A stretch of 64,000 nt of DNA from Lepidostoma basale (GCA_022606425.2 JAHDVF020000053.1:1116001-1180000); one strand, 5' to 3'; numbered from the stretch's first letter, positions 42,360-53,645 are shown. Notes: generated from the letters alone by a model not told the origin. A program made the numbers and translations.

Positions 42360-42945
42360 TAAAAACTAAAAATATATTCGCTATCCAGAGACCGCGAACA
42401 GGATTTCATAATTTTGGATGTCTCCCTGCCCGCTGGACCGACGATGTTATAAGGATTCCTGGACCTGTATGGATAATAGTGGCCATGGATGGATGGCGTG
42501 CTTTGGAAGAGGTCTATATTCATCAGGGCTGGCCATATCATTAGAATGCCTGAGACAAGACTCACAATGCAAATTATGTACTCTCAGCTGACCCAGGAGA
42601 AATTTTCACACGGAGGTCAGAGGAAACGCTTCACGGACTCCCTAAAAGCAAACCACCAAAGGACTTACATCGAAATCGAATGCTGAGAAGAGACTGCAGA
42701 AGGCAGACCTAGGTGGAGAATAACAGTACATAGAGGGACACAGGACTTTGATGCATAGCGCAGATAAGACACCGCAGAGAGGAGGAGGAGAAAAGAGACT
42801 ATTGAGAGACGGTGGTATCTCAGCTGCCAATGCCTTCCCCTGCCTTAGATGCTCCAAAGTGTGTGGGTCCAGGATTGGGATGGATAGGAATATCAGTTGG
42901 AAAAGAGATAACACAAATATTAAGTCTTGTGAACCAAACTATAAT
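42360..42945 (+). mobile_element. LINE with C-terminal zinc finger (family L3)
   Basis: Segments in order, across frames: VLWKRSIFIRAGHIIRMPET, YSQLTQEKFSHGGQRKRFTD, KANHQRTYIEIEC, and FPCLRCSKVCGSRIGMDRNI, a C2H2-type finger missing its second His pair. A related copy lies at 45815-46255 on the minus strand. Confidence 0.75.
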
Positions 42946-43672
42946 ATATTTTAATATTTGCTATTCGGAAATGTGAACAAAATTTTCTAGATTATTCATA
43001 TTAAAAGTTCTTAAACATACCATTTCTACTTACTTATAAATATTTGTAGCAGAATTAATAGTAATTATAAAAATAATAATTGTTAACAATACATATAATA
43101 ATTTATCCGAATAAAAATAACTATAAGTTAACAATATGCAAAAACATTAATTTGATAATGTATTGCTGTATGTAAATTTTCAATATCTTGCTGTAATTTG
43201 TGACATACTCGTATGTAATAGTTTAGTTTAGTTAGTTTTAAGTTATTTTATGTATACATTTTCACTTATTTATAATAACTCTGTGTACTGGCTCTAACGA
43301 TGTTTAAAAGAAAGATTGATTGATTGATAATGAGAATGCTCTCACTATACTTCAATATAGAATCGAATAAATAAATGTTATGCGAATAAGGTATGCTCGC
43401 GCTAGAAGACACGATCTGTTGTGCATACCGCATAGCAAAACAAATGTCATGGCGCAGCATACAATGACCCGGGGTATGGTGCTCTTGAAAGAGGTGTCAG
43501 CCGATGTGACATTCTCCAAATGACCTATGCGTCCTTTAAGGATCATATAGGTACATACCACAATTGTGTCTGTGTTATTTTTGTAAATGTAAAATGTATA
43601 CACTAACTGGATTCTAAAGACCTGTTGTATACAATAAAAAAAAATTAAATAAAAAAAGAGAAAGCGGAATAC

Positions 43673-43821
43673 CTCAGAGGGTCCAATATAGCCTTGTGCC
43701 TATCCACGGCTATAGCAGTCAGTGTGAAGACGCTGACGGTGACACTGAGCACCTGAACGAACGGGCAGAAGGCGCACATGAACGCTGGGAGACTCCAGCG
43801 CTGAAGAAGGGCCGCCTGGAA
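43673..43821 (-). CDS. Lkr: Leucokinin receptor exon: TM3 and DRH motif
   Basis: A 149-nt exon encodes 49 residues plus two bases, starting FQAALLQRW and ending in AVDRHKAILDPL. It is preceded on the minus strand by a T-rich tract and TAG acceptor and followed by a GTATTC donor. Features are the TM3 cysteine (FMC), the segment CPFVQVLSVTVSVFTLTAIA, and DRH in place of the usual DRY at the cytosolic end of TM3. The pattern FQAALLQ..LP.FMC.FCPFVQ is characteristic of insect leucokinin receptors, which couple the diuretic neuropeptide to Gq/calcium in Malpighian tubule and neurons (family knowledge). Codons are GC-richer than the surrounding repeats. A related peptide receptor is possible but less likely. 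Confidence 0.85.
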
Positions 43822-43934
43822 CTAAAAAAATATATGATTAGAATACTTTCGAAATTCAAAAGTACGATTTTAATAAATTCATTTTTTTTATGAAACGAAT
43901 AATAAGTATCGTAATAATTGCACATATTAAAAAT

Positions 43935-44422
43935 GTGTATGGCAGCGAAGCTTGAAACTGGCAAAAGAAGGATAAAAATAGAATAAAAAATGCATTAGAA
44001 ATGAGATCTCTTAGACCAATGAGTGGATACTCTGTATAATTATGATAAAGTGTCGAATGGAAATATTAGAATTGAACGCGGTGCGAATGATGGTGTTATG
44101 AACAAAATAATGAAAGGATCATTAAGATGGTTCGGACAACGAGTAAGGCACGAATGAATGAAGAAAGAATGGTTAAAAAAATGTTTGTTAACGATGTATG
44201 TAAATGGAACTAGAAATAAAGGAAGATCAAGGAAAACGTAGCACGATCAAATAAATCAAATATTGAATGTCGGCTACGCGAGGATGCGCGTGCATGACAC
44301 GATGTATGAATGTTGAGGAAGCGAGAGAAATATGTCAGGAAATAAAAGTGTGACAGTCCATCATTTCTGCCTACCCCCTCGGAGAGATGGCGTGATGGTT
44401 AGTTAGTTAGTAAGTTATTAGA
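43935..44422 (+). mobile_element. TTAG-tailed LINE, decayed
   Basis: Readable: GSEAWNWQKKD-like start with changes, RSLRPMSGYSV, MNKIMKGSLRWFG, then indels; ends gttagttagttagtaagtta. Confidence 0.75.
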
Positions 44423-44504
44423 AATAAAAATATTAAAAATATTATTATATTATTGTTATTATTAAAAATATGTTCTTATATACGAGTATATACATAACGC
44501 AAAA

Positions 44505-45045
44505 AAAGCCTATCCAAAAATGCTGAGACGGCAGCTTACAATGGTGTTCATGTACCGACCCTTATGTATGGAAGTGAAGGAAGGAACTGGCAAAATAAGG
44601 ATGAATGAAGAATAAATGCAAATGAAATGATATATCTATAACACGTATGTGTGATAAATATAATAATAATAGAGTGTCAAATGCAAATATAAAATGTGAA
44701 TGCAGTGCAAATGAAAGTGTTATGAACAAAATAATAATAATAATAATCATTAAGATGGTTTGGAAACATGGAAAGAATGAATGAAGTAATAATGGTAAAT
44801 AAAGTAGGTATACGTAAGCAAAGTGAACAGAACTAGAAAATAAGAAGACCGAGGAAATCGTGGCACGATCAAATCAATCTGTTCAAAATATTAAATGGCA
44901 GTCACAAAAGGAGTCAGAGAAATCAACGTGCGTGCATCACACGATGTACGGAACGTAAGAAGTACGTCAGGAAAGAAAAGTGTGGCAGTTAACTTTTTCT
45001 ACGTACGCCTTCGAGGAGATGGCGTGATGGTTAGTTAGTTAGTTA
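44505..45045 (+). mobile_element. TTAG-tailed LINE, decayed
   Basis: Begins in the LSKNAETAAYNGVHVPTLMY region. It contains an (ata)n expansion at 44,730 and ends gttagttagttatatg. Multiple indels. Confidence 0.75.
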
Positions 45046-45334
45046 TATGTTAGTTTATATATAACGGTTTCCCTTTTGTATTAAAACTTTTGTTTTTCTG
45101 CTTGTGTTATGGTGTGTTGTTCTGTTATTTGAGAGTATTATCTGCTTGTATAAATACATTCAATTTGTTTATTGACACGTCCTTATATGTTATAATAATC
45201 ATTTCAACAACAGGCTGATACAATACATATTTTAAGAGAGTTGTGCAACCCAAAAGTCGTCCTTAATTAATTAAAAATTACCTAGAGACAAATTTGTAAT
45301 ATATAAGGGCGAATGGTACAATAAAACTGTGATA

Positions 45335-45445
45335 TTTTATATAGTCAGGGCCTGGAGAACACTGGCGAGAGACCGAGAGAAATGGCGTGGGAGTGGAGAG
45401 GGTTACGTCTTGCAGTGGATGGAGACAAGCTGACGAAGAATTTAA
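45335..45445 (+). mobile_element. RTE-like LINE 3' scrap
   Basis: RAWRTLARDREKWRGSGEGY then VLQWMETS and a stop: the last ~35 codons of an endonuclease/RT polyprotein. Confidence 0.6.
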
Positions 45446-45614
45446 TGTAGTAGTCTTCTGTTAAAACATCTATTATTTTCAAACTGAATTAAATTTTACG
45501 TCAGGGATATTGGTTACACATACAATTATCCTATAAATCAGTTCCCTAAAACATACCACATTTTCAAAACCATATTTATTTTAAAACTAAGACATTTTAA
45601 TAACTTATCACCGC

Positions 45615-45795
45615 GTCATTTGTTGTATTAACTCAATGGTATTTGAATTTATTGTACAATCTCCAATAAGAGCAGGAATAGCTCATTTTCATAAAGAAGG
45701 AACCGAGTCGTATCCAAGTTTTAATTCAATTACTCAAGATCCAAGCATTCTGTGCTCTAGATCACCATCACCATCATCGGATGTCGTTTGTATCC
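45615..45795 (-). mobile_element. tRNA-derived SINE-B, older copy
   Basis: Aligns over its length with 33855-34015 (gaatagctcattttcataaa, gaaggaaccgagtcgt), but the A and B boxes are heavily mutated. Confidence 0.6.
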
Positions 45796-45814
45796 GAGAA
45801 AGACTGTCATTTAT

Positions 45815-46255
45815 AGTTGTGGGTTCTGATGTGACTATTGAGTCCAATCATGGACCTATACACGTTGGGATATCTATAGCAGGAGAAGACATTGGCAATG
45901 CAGCCGCTAGCGTCTCCCGAAGGTCTCTTCTTATCCTCTCTACGGCATCGTCTCTGCGTTGTAATTTAAAGTCCTGAGTGCATTTGTGCTTATTGTTATT
46001 CTCCACCTAGGTCTGTCTTCTGCAGTTTTTCCCCAGCATTTACTAGCGATAACTATCCTTTGAAGGTTCGCTTTTAACGAATCTGTGAAGTTTTTAAGCC
46101 AGTTCCTTTTGACCTCCATGTGAACGTTTCCATGGGTCAGCTGATAGTACAGAATTTTCCTTTTGAATCTAGTCTCAGCCAGTCCTCTAGAACGCCACCC
46201 TAACAATAAAGTGGTATGTATATTTAAACATGAACACAACAAATGTGACATTTGG
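45815..46255 (-). mobile_element. LINE with C-terminal zinc finger (L3), second copy
   Basis: Minus strand: GLAETRFKRKILYYQLTHG, NFTDSLKANLQRIVIASKCW, KTAEDRPRWRITIS, and near the end RSMIGLNSHIRTHNYK, which keeps the H...H half of the finger. Frameshifts between. Confidence 0.7.
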
Positions 46256-46799
46256 TAAAATATGCGTTTCGGTTAATCCAAGTTCAATCTTCACCCATGT
46301 GTATCAGCGACAGCCAAATTCGCCTGTCATACAAATGACAAATTATGAATGCTGAACCAATTCAGTATTACGAAAATTTCACCAGAATATGGAGTTGAAC
46401 GATCGGTATTTGTAAGAGCTTTAAAACAATATTTCAAACGGTATGACAGTATGTTTGTATATTGTATCAAAAGGACGGAACCCTTGTTGTATAATCTTTA
46501 ATTTACGGTTGGATAAATACATACAATAGAAGTAATTGTTCAATACATATACGCATTTTCGTATGGCTACTTATCTAATTTAACAAACAATATGAATACT
46601 TTATAATAAAGCTTAAATGGGATTTACATAAATTATTTGTTATAAGTATTGTAGAATGAGAGTTTCAAAAGAAAATATTTTCTGTTAAATACAAAGGAAC
46701 AATAAAAAAAACGTTTACCAACAAAAAATATGTTTACAATTAAATTTATTTTTATTTTATGTCTATACATAATTTTAATTTCGCCTAATCAACCATGTA
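46256..46799. other. Unassigned AT-rich stretch
   Basis: No recognised exon, repeat or RNA gene. Confidence 0.35.
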
Positions 46800-47689
46800 A
46801 CGCAGAGAGTTACCAAATTTAAACAGCGCAGCGGAGAGGGAGATAACAGATTTCACCGAGGAGGAGGTGCGATCTGCAATTAAGCACCCAAAAAAACATA
46901 AAGCGCCCGGAATAGATTCTCCGCAGAACTCATTGAATATAGTGAGCATAACGTGGAAACACGAATTTTACGCTAATACTCCTGACATTTAAAAAGAACA
47001 GACTCCAACGGTATGGTACCTACACCGCAATCATTTATACGCTGCACAAAAATAAGTGTCCCAACTATAATATAAAGGGCACTGCTACCGGCATGCTACA
47101 AGGTTTTGTCACATACTCTCCTCAAAAAACTCACCGTACGTCGAGATTAATCTAGGAGACTTTCAACGTGTTTTTCAAAAGAGAAAGAACCATCACTGAT
47201 CAAGTTTTCTTTGTAAGCTAATAGCCTGAGAAGAATTTTGAGTACGGACAAGATGTTTTTAACCTCTTTCTTTACTTCAAACAATTTTATGACAGCATTC
47301 GCGGAGATCTTGGGGTTTGAATTAAAAGTAAGGGCCGTGGGGGGACATCGTACTGGGATGTATGTGTAGGGGAAGGGGGGGCTAGTTGTTACAAAAAAAT
47401 TAAAAGTTAAATATCTGATTACTGTTTATTTTGAGAGACATCATATTGATTATATCTTAAAGTACACGTATTAAAATATAATAAAACAATTTACACGTGT
47501 TCATAGAAAGTCCACAAAAATAATTATAACATTTAAAAAAAAAATCAAAGTGTAACAATGTGCCCCACGGGGGGGCAAGTTGTTACAATGTGGGGGCATG
47601 TTGTTACGAACTAAAACAAAAATTAAACATGTATGTAATTGTTAACAATAATATGTGGAATATATATAATAACATGTACAATAAAATTT

Positions 47690-47885
47690 TTGCATATTTA
47701 ATCGCTTAAATCTATGTCCGAATCACAATTTTGGCATGTAAAATTAACTTAATCGCCACGAATGCAGGAAATGTGAGTCCGTTTATTGCATGCGGTGCAC
47801 TGGATCCATTCCCGTCCAGGTTTAGAGCAATCAAAACTCTCCATACATACCAAACACAGACATTCTTCATGTTCCGAGTCGGAAG
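47690..47885 (-). pseudogene. pogo-like transposase C-terminal PHD-like finger
   Basis: Minus strand: EECLCLVCMESFDCS, EWIQCTACNKRTHISCIRGD, stop, VNFTCQNCDSDI. The Cys/His spacing (C-C, C-C-H-C, C-C) is that of PHD-like fingers often found at the end of insect pogo-type transposases. One stop codon interrupts it. Confidence 0.6.
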
Positions 47886-48291
47886 AAGAATCCAGTACTT
47901 GCTTCTACTTCAGTTTCTTCTACTGTTTTTTTATTTTTAAATGCACACATTGAAATGTTTTTTGTAATTGATTTAGCGGCCTGTTTTTGTTTTCTCGAGC
48001 TCTCTTCCAGTTCGATTTGGTTCTTAACCGGGGTGTCAGTGCAATTGCTGATTACATTTTTCTTCTGGAATAATTAACTCCCTTTCTTGGTCCAGATTTA
48101 GGATATGGCCTTATCTGTTCAGGCGTGGTATGCTGTATTTTATTGATGCCACTTCTTGATGGCTGCGGTTCCATGAAAATAGATAATTGCTCTTCTTGTT
48201 TTTGAGGTAGAGCTTCACAACTGGAGGTTGCAAGTTATAAAGGAGAAGATGAATGCGGTTCATTGACTACAGAAACGGTTTCTGCCATGGT

Positions 48292-48640
48292 TTAGTTGGT
48301 ATTATCTATTGATACGCTTTCAGTGTTAACGTTCTTAGGCATTGGACAATCGGTAATTTCGGAAGGCTCAAAGTCTTCCTCTGAAAAGACATCTCGATTA
48401 TATGGCCATATAGTATACATATATAATGTAAGCTCCTTTTCCTGATCGACAGAAAATATTTGCCAAGGCTTGTTGTAACCCACTAAGTTAGATGTGGTTG
48501 GACCATTCTCTTGACGTTTTATGCAACGATGTAATGTCATAAAATTTACTTTGTATGCTTCGGCAGCTTTTCGAATAGATAATTTTTTTTTCTGTTACTT
48601 CTTTAGCTGCTCTTTTGTAGGTTTCCTCGGAAATTTTACC
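48292..48640 (-). pseudogene. pogo-like transposase N-terminus
   Basis: Pipsqueak-type helix-turn-helix: KLSIRKAAEAYKVNFMTLHR with CIKR, then NKPWQIFSVDQEKELTLYM. One frame change lies at a poly-T run near 48,590; upstream KISEETYKRAAKEVTEKK is readable. Role in relatives: binds the transposon ends. Confidence 0.65.
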
Positions 48641-49189
48641 TCTATTGTTTTTTTTTATATGTCCGTACCATTGTTATATAAAATCTAGAACAATAATAGT
48701 ACATAGTTTAATAATTTTATATAAATATGCTATTTGAAGTTAAAGGGAAACGTAGTGGGGCTAGTTGTTACAGTAACAACTTGCCCCCCCATCGTTGTAA
48801 CAACTAGCCCCCCTGACCCAAGATAAAAACAAATTGCTATAACATTAACACGGAAAGTGTTATTATTTCGATATATTATCTGAATGTAAGCAAAGACATG
48901 TAGAGTTTTACCAATTTACTTAGAATCAACTTACCTCTTATAGTTAGTGAATAATTAAACTTCAAAATCAGTCAACGAAAGTTACTTTCAGATGCGAAAT
49001 ACACTATAATCGGTTTTATTTGAATTACGCACGACCGGAAAGAGCGACGTTCCGTTGAGCACCGCGGACACGATACCTAGACATACTCGTACTGTGCGAC
49101 ACATACGCCACAGAACCTAGTGGTGGGGGAGTTATTTAGAATGTAACAACTTGCCCCCGTAACAACTAGCCCCCCCTTCCCCTACCAGT

Positions 49190-49560
49190 AAATGCCATGA
49201 ATCGCCATAGTTGCATAATATCAGCAACACTACCATCTAGTCCGACTCTCTGGCGTCCACGGGTGATCTTTATGATCCCGCAAACCCTGGGTGCGGCATA
49301 TTGAACGTACTCGTATGTTGATGTGCCACAGTTAACAGAGAGAGGGCGAATGGCGATTTTTGGCGCCACAAAACTGGTCACCTCCAGCTAAGGGAAGTAA
49401 CACCCCTACAGAAAAGCCTTGGTCCTCCTAGTAAGGAGGTTGGGCGTTAGGCCAATAACCTAACCTTGTAAAACCACCAAAGTTACGAACGCTTCAAGAA
49501 AATCGTTTTTTGGAGGAGGCTGAGACCCACCAAGGGTTGTAGCGCCAGAGAAAAAAAAAT
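49190..49560 (+). mobile_element. SINE2/LINE 5'-region fragment
   Basis: agttgcataatatcagcaac, tggcgtccacgggtgat and ccagctaagggaagtaacac match the 5' half of SINE2. The rest (ctcctagtaaggaggttggg, aggccaataacctaacc) resembles an untranslated LINE 5' region. It ends in an A-rich run next to the resumed L4 sequence. Confidence 0.55.
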
Positions 49561-50929
49561 CACTGAGATAGTTTATGGAATATTCTGAATGAATATGGAA
49601 TCCAAGATAAGCTGAACAGAGTCATAAAAGCGTGTTTCTCTGGATCAAAAGCCGCGGTGAGAGTTGGAGGGAAAATGACAGAGGGATTTGAAGTTAAGAT
49701 CGGCCACAGACAGGGTGACCGTATTTCCCCCCATGCAGTTAAATATCGCCTTAAAGTCGTAAGAATGGAGCTGAGCAATACTCTTGGTGGCATTCACAAC
49801 GTCTTTGGATTTGCAAAGGATTTGGTGCTGACTGGTGATATAGATGATTCAATAGTAACGGACTCAAAGTTAAAGGAACAGCAACCTGAATAGCTATGCA
49901 AATCAATACTCATACCATAAGACCAAGTGAATTCGTGTTTCCAGAAAGAATAATGGCCTAGCCTCACCACTGAGAGATATTTGCATGGAGGTAGATAAAA
50001 TTATTAATCTATTATGTATTGTATCTATTATGTATATTATTGTGTATCTCTAACTTGTATCTTAAGTGTATTGGAAAAAAGATTCTGTAATGCTTTAGAT
50101 ATGTTTAAAAATAAATAAATGAAATGAAAATTGAGCACGTAAGAGAGTTCACTAATCTCGATACGGTTATGACCGAAACCAATGATATGCATGCGGAACT
50201 GTAACACATAGTTCAAAAAAACCTACGCGCTGTTGCTTCCTTGAGGACGTTCCTAAAGTCCAAGCTTCTATCCTGAAACACCAAGCTGGAATTTAATACC
50301 ACCATCCAGTCAGTGGCGATATATGGTTCTGAGTCATGGACAACTCTTAAAGAACAACAAAGAATCTGCTGGTTTAAGAATGGGATAGTAAACATGATCT
50401 TGAAATCCGGACCTGCAGCGGGAACTTAGATGTGTAGGAACAACTAAGAAATTCGTACATTGACCCAGTAGTTTATTATAACGAGCCGAGTAGGAGGTGG
50501 TCACCTAGCATGGATTGGACACGTATGCCGAGCCGGAGAGATTAGAACAATCAAGACCCTGTACGCGTCAAGACCATCCGGAGTAAGACCTCTAGGAGGG
50601 CCTAAATAGCGCCTAATTGATAATGTTCTTGTTGATCTGGCTAGATTGAGGGAAACGGACTGCTAGGCGTAAAACGGGCAGGATCGTGGAGCTTGAAATA
50701 TAATTATCAAGTAGGCTAAAACTCTTTAAGTGTTGTATGGCCTTATAAAGTAAGTTAGACCCAAATAAACAACCCGGAACAAAAGAAATCAGTTGTTACG
50801 TGCGTGCGTGCGTACATGCGTGTTATAAAACAACTCAATGAACAAATAAACATAATATCATCACCACTACTTAATTCGATTAATCTTTAATGTATGTTTA
50901 TTAATTAAACAAAAATTTAAAAAAGTTAA

Positions 50930-51180
50930 TAAAACAATTTCGATAATCCATTGTTTGGCGGAAACACTTTGATATTTCAAGATAATAAAATATCACAATT
51001 TATTGTACACACACACTATATATTTCTATCGAAATTGTCGCGACATCTGTTTCGCTTTATAGTTGATTGTAACACCTGACGATGCTAATATCGGTTAGCA
51101 AAAGAGCTGTCGTGATAATTTAGAAAGATAAACAATCAATTGTGATATTTTACAACCGAGATTTTATTTAAAACAGTTAA
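50930..51180. repeat. Inverted repeat, hammerhead-like family G
   Basis: Arms aaaatatcacaatt / aattgtgatattt around two cores. Minus strand: GCGAAACAGATGTCGCG (51036-51054). Plus strand: CTGACGA-T-GCTAA-TATCGG-TTAGC-AAAA...GTC (51076-51111). Confidence 0.6.
51070..51117 (+). ncRNA. Hammerhead-like motif with stem I and II
   Basis: Stem I CAC/GTG directly flanks the core, CTGACGA is perfect, stem II is a perfect 5-bp GCTAA/TTAGC, and cleavage triplet GTC is in place. The GAAA box is AAAA (G12 to A) and the stem III C is G; the opposite arm of the same element keeps GAAAC. So this copy should be inactive, but it shows the fold well. Confidence 0.4.
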
Positions 51181-51616
51181 AACTATTTCGAAAATACCGT
51201 TTCTATAATAGGTACTTCTAAACTCAAAAAAATTGCATTATATTATATCCCCCCAACCTTAAGTTTTTTTTAAATCAATAAAAGGACTCACTGATTGGCG
51301 ATTAGATTAAGTTTGAGAATACACTCCCAAGGCGAAACAAATTTCTCACTATTTATATAATCTATATATATAAAACAAAGTCAAAAATCGTGTTAGTTAC
51401 TCCATTTATAACTCAAGAACGGCTGGACCAATTTTGAAGATCTGTGATTTGCTGGATTTGTCTCCGTTCCGGATAACAGAATAATTATTAAAACATTTGA
51501 AAAAATCACCTAAATGATTTACAATTAATAAAATGTGTCATACATTTGACTAAATTTGACTTTTGACTAAATAGTATAAAAACCATAGTATAAAAACGTA
51601 TTTGATTCTGATTTTG

Positions 51617-52276
51617 AAAATTTGGTTTGGTTCATATGGTGCTCCCGTCAATTTGGATTTATTTCGTGTATAAGTGAATTGTTTTGGTCAATTTGATTAT
51701 TACCGCTCTTTATAATAGTTATTTGTGACAAAAAATACGTTTTTACTGTTTTGGTGTTAAAATTATATAAGTTTTTTCGTTTATAAAAAGAATTTTGACA
51801 GGTGCAAAAATAATTTTTTCATTTGTTCCAATGACAATTTGAATGAATTCTTCTATAATATTTGAAGTTCTTGCTTGGTGTTGGATTGTTTTAAGTGCGT
51901 AATTACAGTAAATTTAAAAGAAAACAGTGGATAACGTGGAATGAAAATTAAATAAACACAAATGTCCGGATCGTCCAGCTGACGACAAGTGCACCATCTA
52001 AAATAACATTATGTGTTGAATTATTTTTCTTTGTTATTTTATTTTGTATTATTGTATTACAGATAATTTATTTTAGATTTATTATGTAGACGTTGAACGA
52101 TCGAAATGTGCGCGGGAGATGCCTTTTGGTGGCGATGAGGTTCGCAACCCATCACACCGCGTCTCTCGCGATGGCGAAAAGAGAAGGATGAAGTGCCGCA
52201 TCGATTAAAGTGTGGCAGTCCATTCTTTCTGCCTACCCTTTCGGGGAGACGGCGTGATGGTTAGTTAGTTAGTTAG
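51617..52276 (+). mobile_element. S1 element, full-length
   Basis: tctgattttgaaaatttgg start, cgtccagctgacgacaagtg, ggtggcgatgaggttcgcaa, shared LINE 3' end (tctttctgcctaccctttcg) and gttagttagttagtta tail; ~660 bp. Pairs with 31183-31867. Confidence 0.85.
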
Positions 52277-52603
52277 TATAAAAACCAAAATGGCGTATAT
52301 TTTAGTTTCGGTATCGCCCGTAGGTGGTGTATTGTTCCTCATTGCAAATGTGAACTAAACGCCAAATGTCAATGTGAAAGATTTGAGGTTATGTTTGAAT
52401 CGTCGCCGGGATTTTTGGTTTTCTTTATTAATCTTAGATTAACAATGCCCAAAGTTATAAAAATCAGTATAAGAGAGACTATTCTAAAAGTTAAACCCCT
52501 TTTGTGAAGGAGAGCAGAGAATATTTGCGCCATCAATTCCATTCGAAAAAGATGACAGATGAGTGTTGTTACCCGTAGAGATTAAATAACCGATTTATGA
52601 TTA

Positions 52604-52840
52604 GTGAATAATAATAAAAATACGTATTGTATATTTTGTATTGATTTTATAGGTGAATCTGTGTACATTCGGTCCAGAGAATTGTTACCATGGGAAATGC
52701 AGCCGCGAGTACTTAATAAACGAAATATTTGGCTAGATGAAGACGAGGAATTTCTTTTTTCAATTGATAGGGACACTGAATCATCAAACTCTTCAGATGA
52801 TGAATGTGATGATGCTAATGATGAAAACGGAGTTCATTGA
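52604..52840 (+). other. Acidic open frame inside the Helitron
   Basis: After a plausible acceptor (gattttatag at ~52,651) the frame reads GESVYIRSRELLPWEMQPRV, LNKRNIWLDEDEEFLFSIDR and an acidic end with SSDDECDDANDENG. Unknown. It could be a host-gene exon captured by the Helitron, or part of another transposon. 52,290-52,520 upstream looks like a non-coding leader (ccaaaatggcgtatatttta). Confidence 0.3.
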
Positions 52841-52879
52841 TGGATCACACTTATTCAAAATTATGTTGTCTGCTATTTA

Positions 52880-53645
52880 ATTGTTTTAACGTGTTTTGAT
52901 GAATGTCGGAAAGTCAAAGGTGTTAGTTTTTGAAAGGGAAGAGAAAATGACAGTTTGTAATATAAGTGTAAATGAAGAGAACTTGGAACAGGTGAGGGAA
53001 TTTGTGTATTTAGGTAGCATGTTCACAGCGGATGGCCGAACGGACAGTGATGTTGAAAGAAGGGTTGGTGCGGGTAACAAAGTGAATGGAGCTTTAAAAG
53101 TAGTTATTGGAAACAAGAATTTATCAATGAAAGCGAAAATGGCCGTTCACAATGGAGTTCTGGTCCCAACCCTTATGTATGGAAGCGAAGCATGGAACTG
53201 GCAGAAGAAAGATGAGAGCAGAATAAATGCGGTAGAGATGAGGTCCCTAAGACGTATGTGTGGTAGAACGATGTACGACAGAATCTCAAATGCTGATATT
53301 AGGAAGGAATGTAGAGCGAAAGAAGGTATTATGAACAAAATTATGAAAGGATCGTTGCGTTGGTTCGGAATTATGGAGCGCATGGGTGAAGAAAAAATAG
53401 TTTAAAAAGTATACGTTAACGATATAAATGGAGTAAGGAGTCGAGGTAGACCGAGAAAAACATGGCATGACCAAATTAATCAAATATTAAAGGTTGGTCA
53501 TGTCAGAAGCCGGAAGAATCGACATGCGTGTATGACTCGATGTATGAATGTGGAGGAAGCTAGAGAAGTGTGCCAGGATAGAGTAGTGTGATAATCCGTT
53601 CTCTCTGCCTACCCCTGAGGGGAAACGGCGTGATGGTTTGTTGCT
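52880..53645 (+). mobile_element. LINE related to the TTAG family but with GTT tail
   Basis: A 169-codon frame (52896-53405): MMNVGKSKVLVFEREEKMT, VYLGSMFTADGRTDSDVERR, AMVHNGVL-type segment, RRMCGRTMYDRISNADIRKE, then a stop, and the rest to 53,590 (RGRPRKTWHDQINQILKVGH). 3' end cccctgaggggaaacggcgt, then gttgctgttgttgttgtgttg. A sister subfamily whose tail unit changed. Confidence 0.85.

Larger units (their letters stand above)
26435..43821 (-). other. Lkr: Leucokinin receptor gene, partial span (3 exons, 2 introns)
   Basis: This is the extent of the three exons recognised on the minus strand. Exon A (TM3), exon B (TM4) and exon C (extracellular loop 2 to TM5) have consistent phases: A ends with two bases of a codon, B supplies the third; B ends with one base and C supplies two. 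Together they give 123 continuous residues with the conserved extracellular cysteine pair (FMC in TM3, PFC in loop 2). Introns are 15,523 bp and 1,495 bp and are filled with transposon copies. The start (TM1-2) and end (TM5-7, tail) exons were searched for by eye and not found, so flanking introns probably exceed 20 kb. Confidence 0.82.
47369..49182 (-). mobile_element. pogo/Tigger-like transposon with perfect 24-bp termini
   Basis: The two ends are identical inverted 24-mers (ggggaaggggggg followed by ctagttgttac), flanked by TA. Subterminal arrays repeat the second half with orientation changes at 47571-47610 and 48755-48820 (cccccccat.gttgtaacaa, ctagttgttacagtaacaac). The minus strand codes for an N-terminal DNA-binding domain and a C-terminal zinc finger, but no DDE core: an internal-deletion derivative. 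It sits inside the L4 LINE. Confidence 0.85.
46800..50720 (+). mobile_element. Long LINE (family L4) interrupted by two insertions
   Basis: RT-domain pieces in correct order: TDFTEEEVRSAIKHPKKHKA and GIDS (46850), EYGQDVFNLFLYFKQFYDSI (motif A region, 47240). After the insertions: GIQDKLNRVIKACFSGSKAA, RVGGKMTEGFEVKIGHRQGD (motif B), VFGFAKDLVLTGD (the catalytic ADD is AKD here). Then IEHVREFTNLDTVMTE, IQSVAIYGSESWTTL, HLAWIGHVCRAGEIRTIKTL. Many frameshifts; a dead, old copy. Confidence 0.8.
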
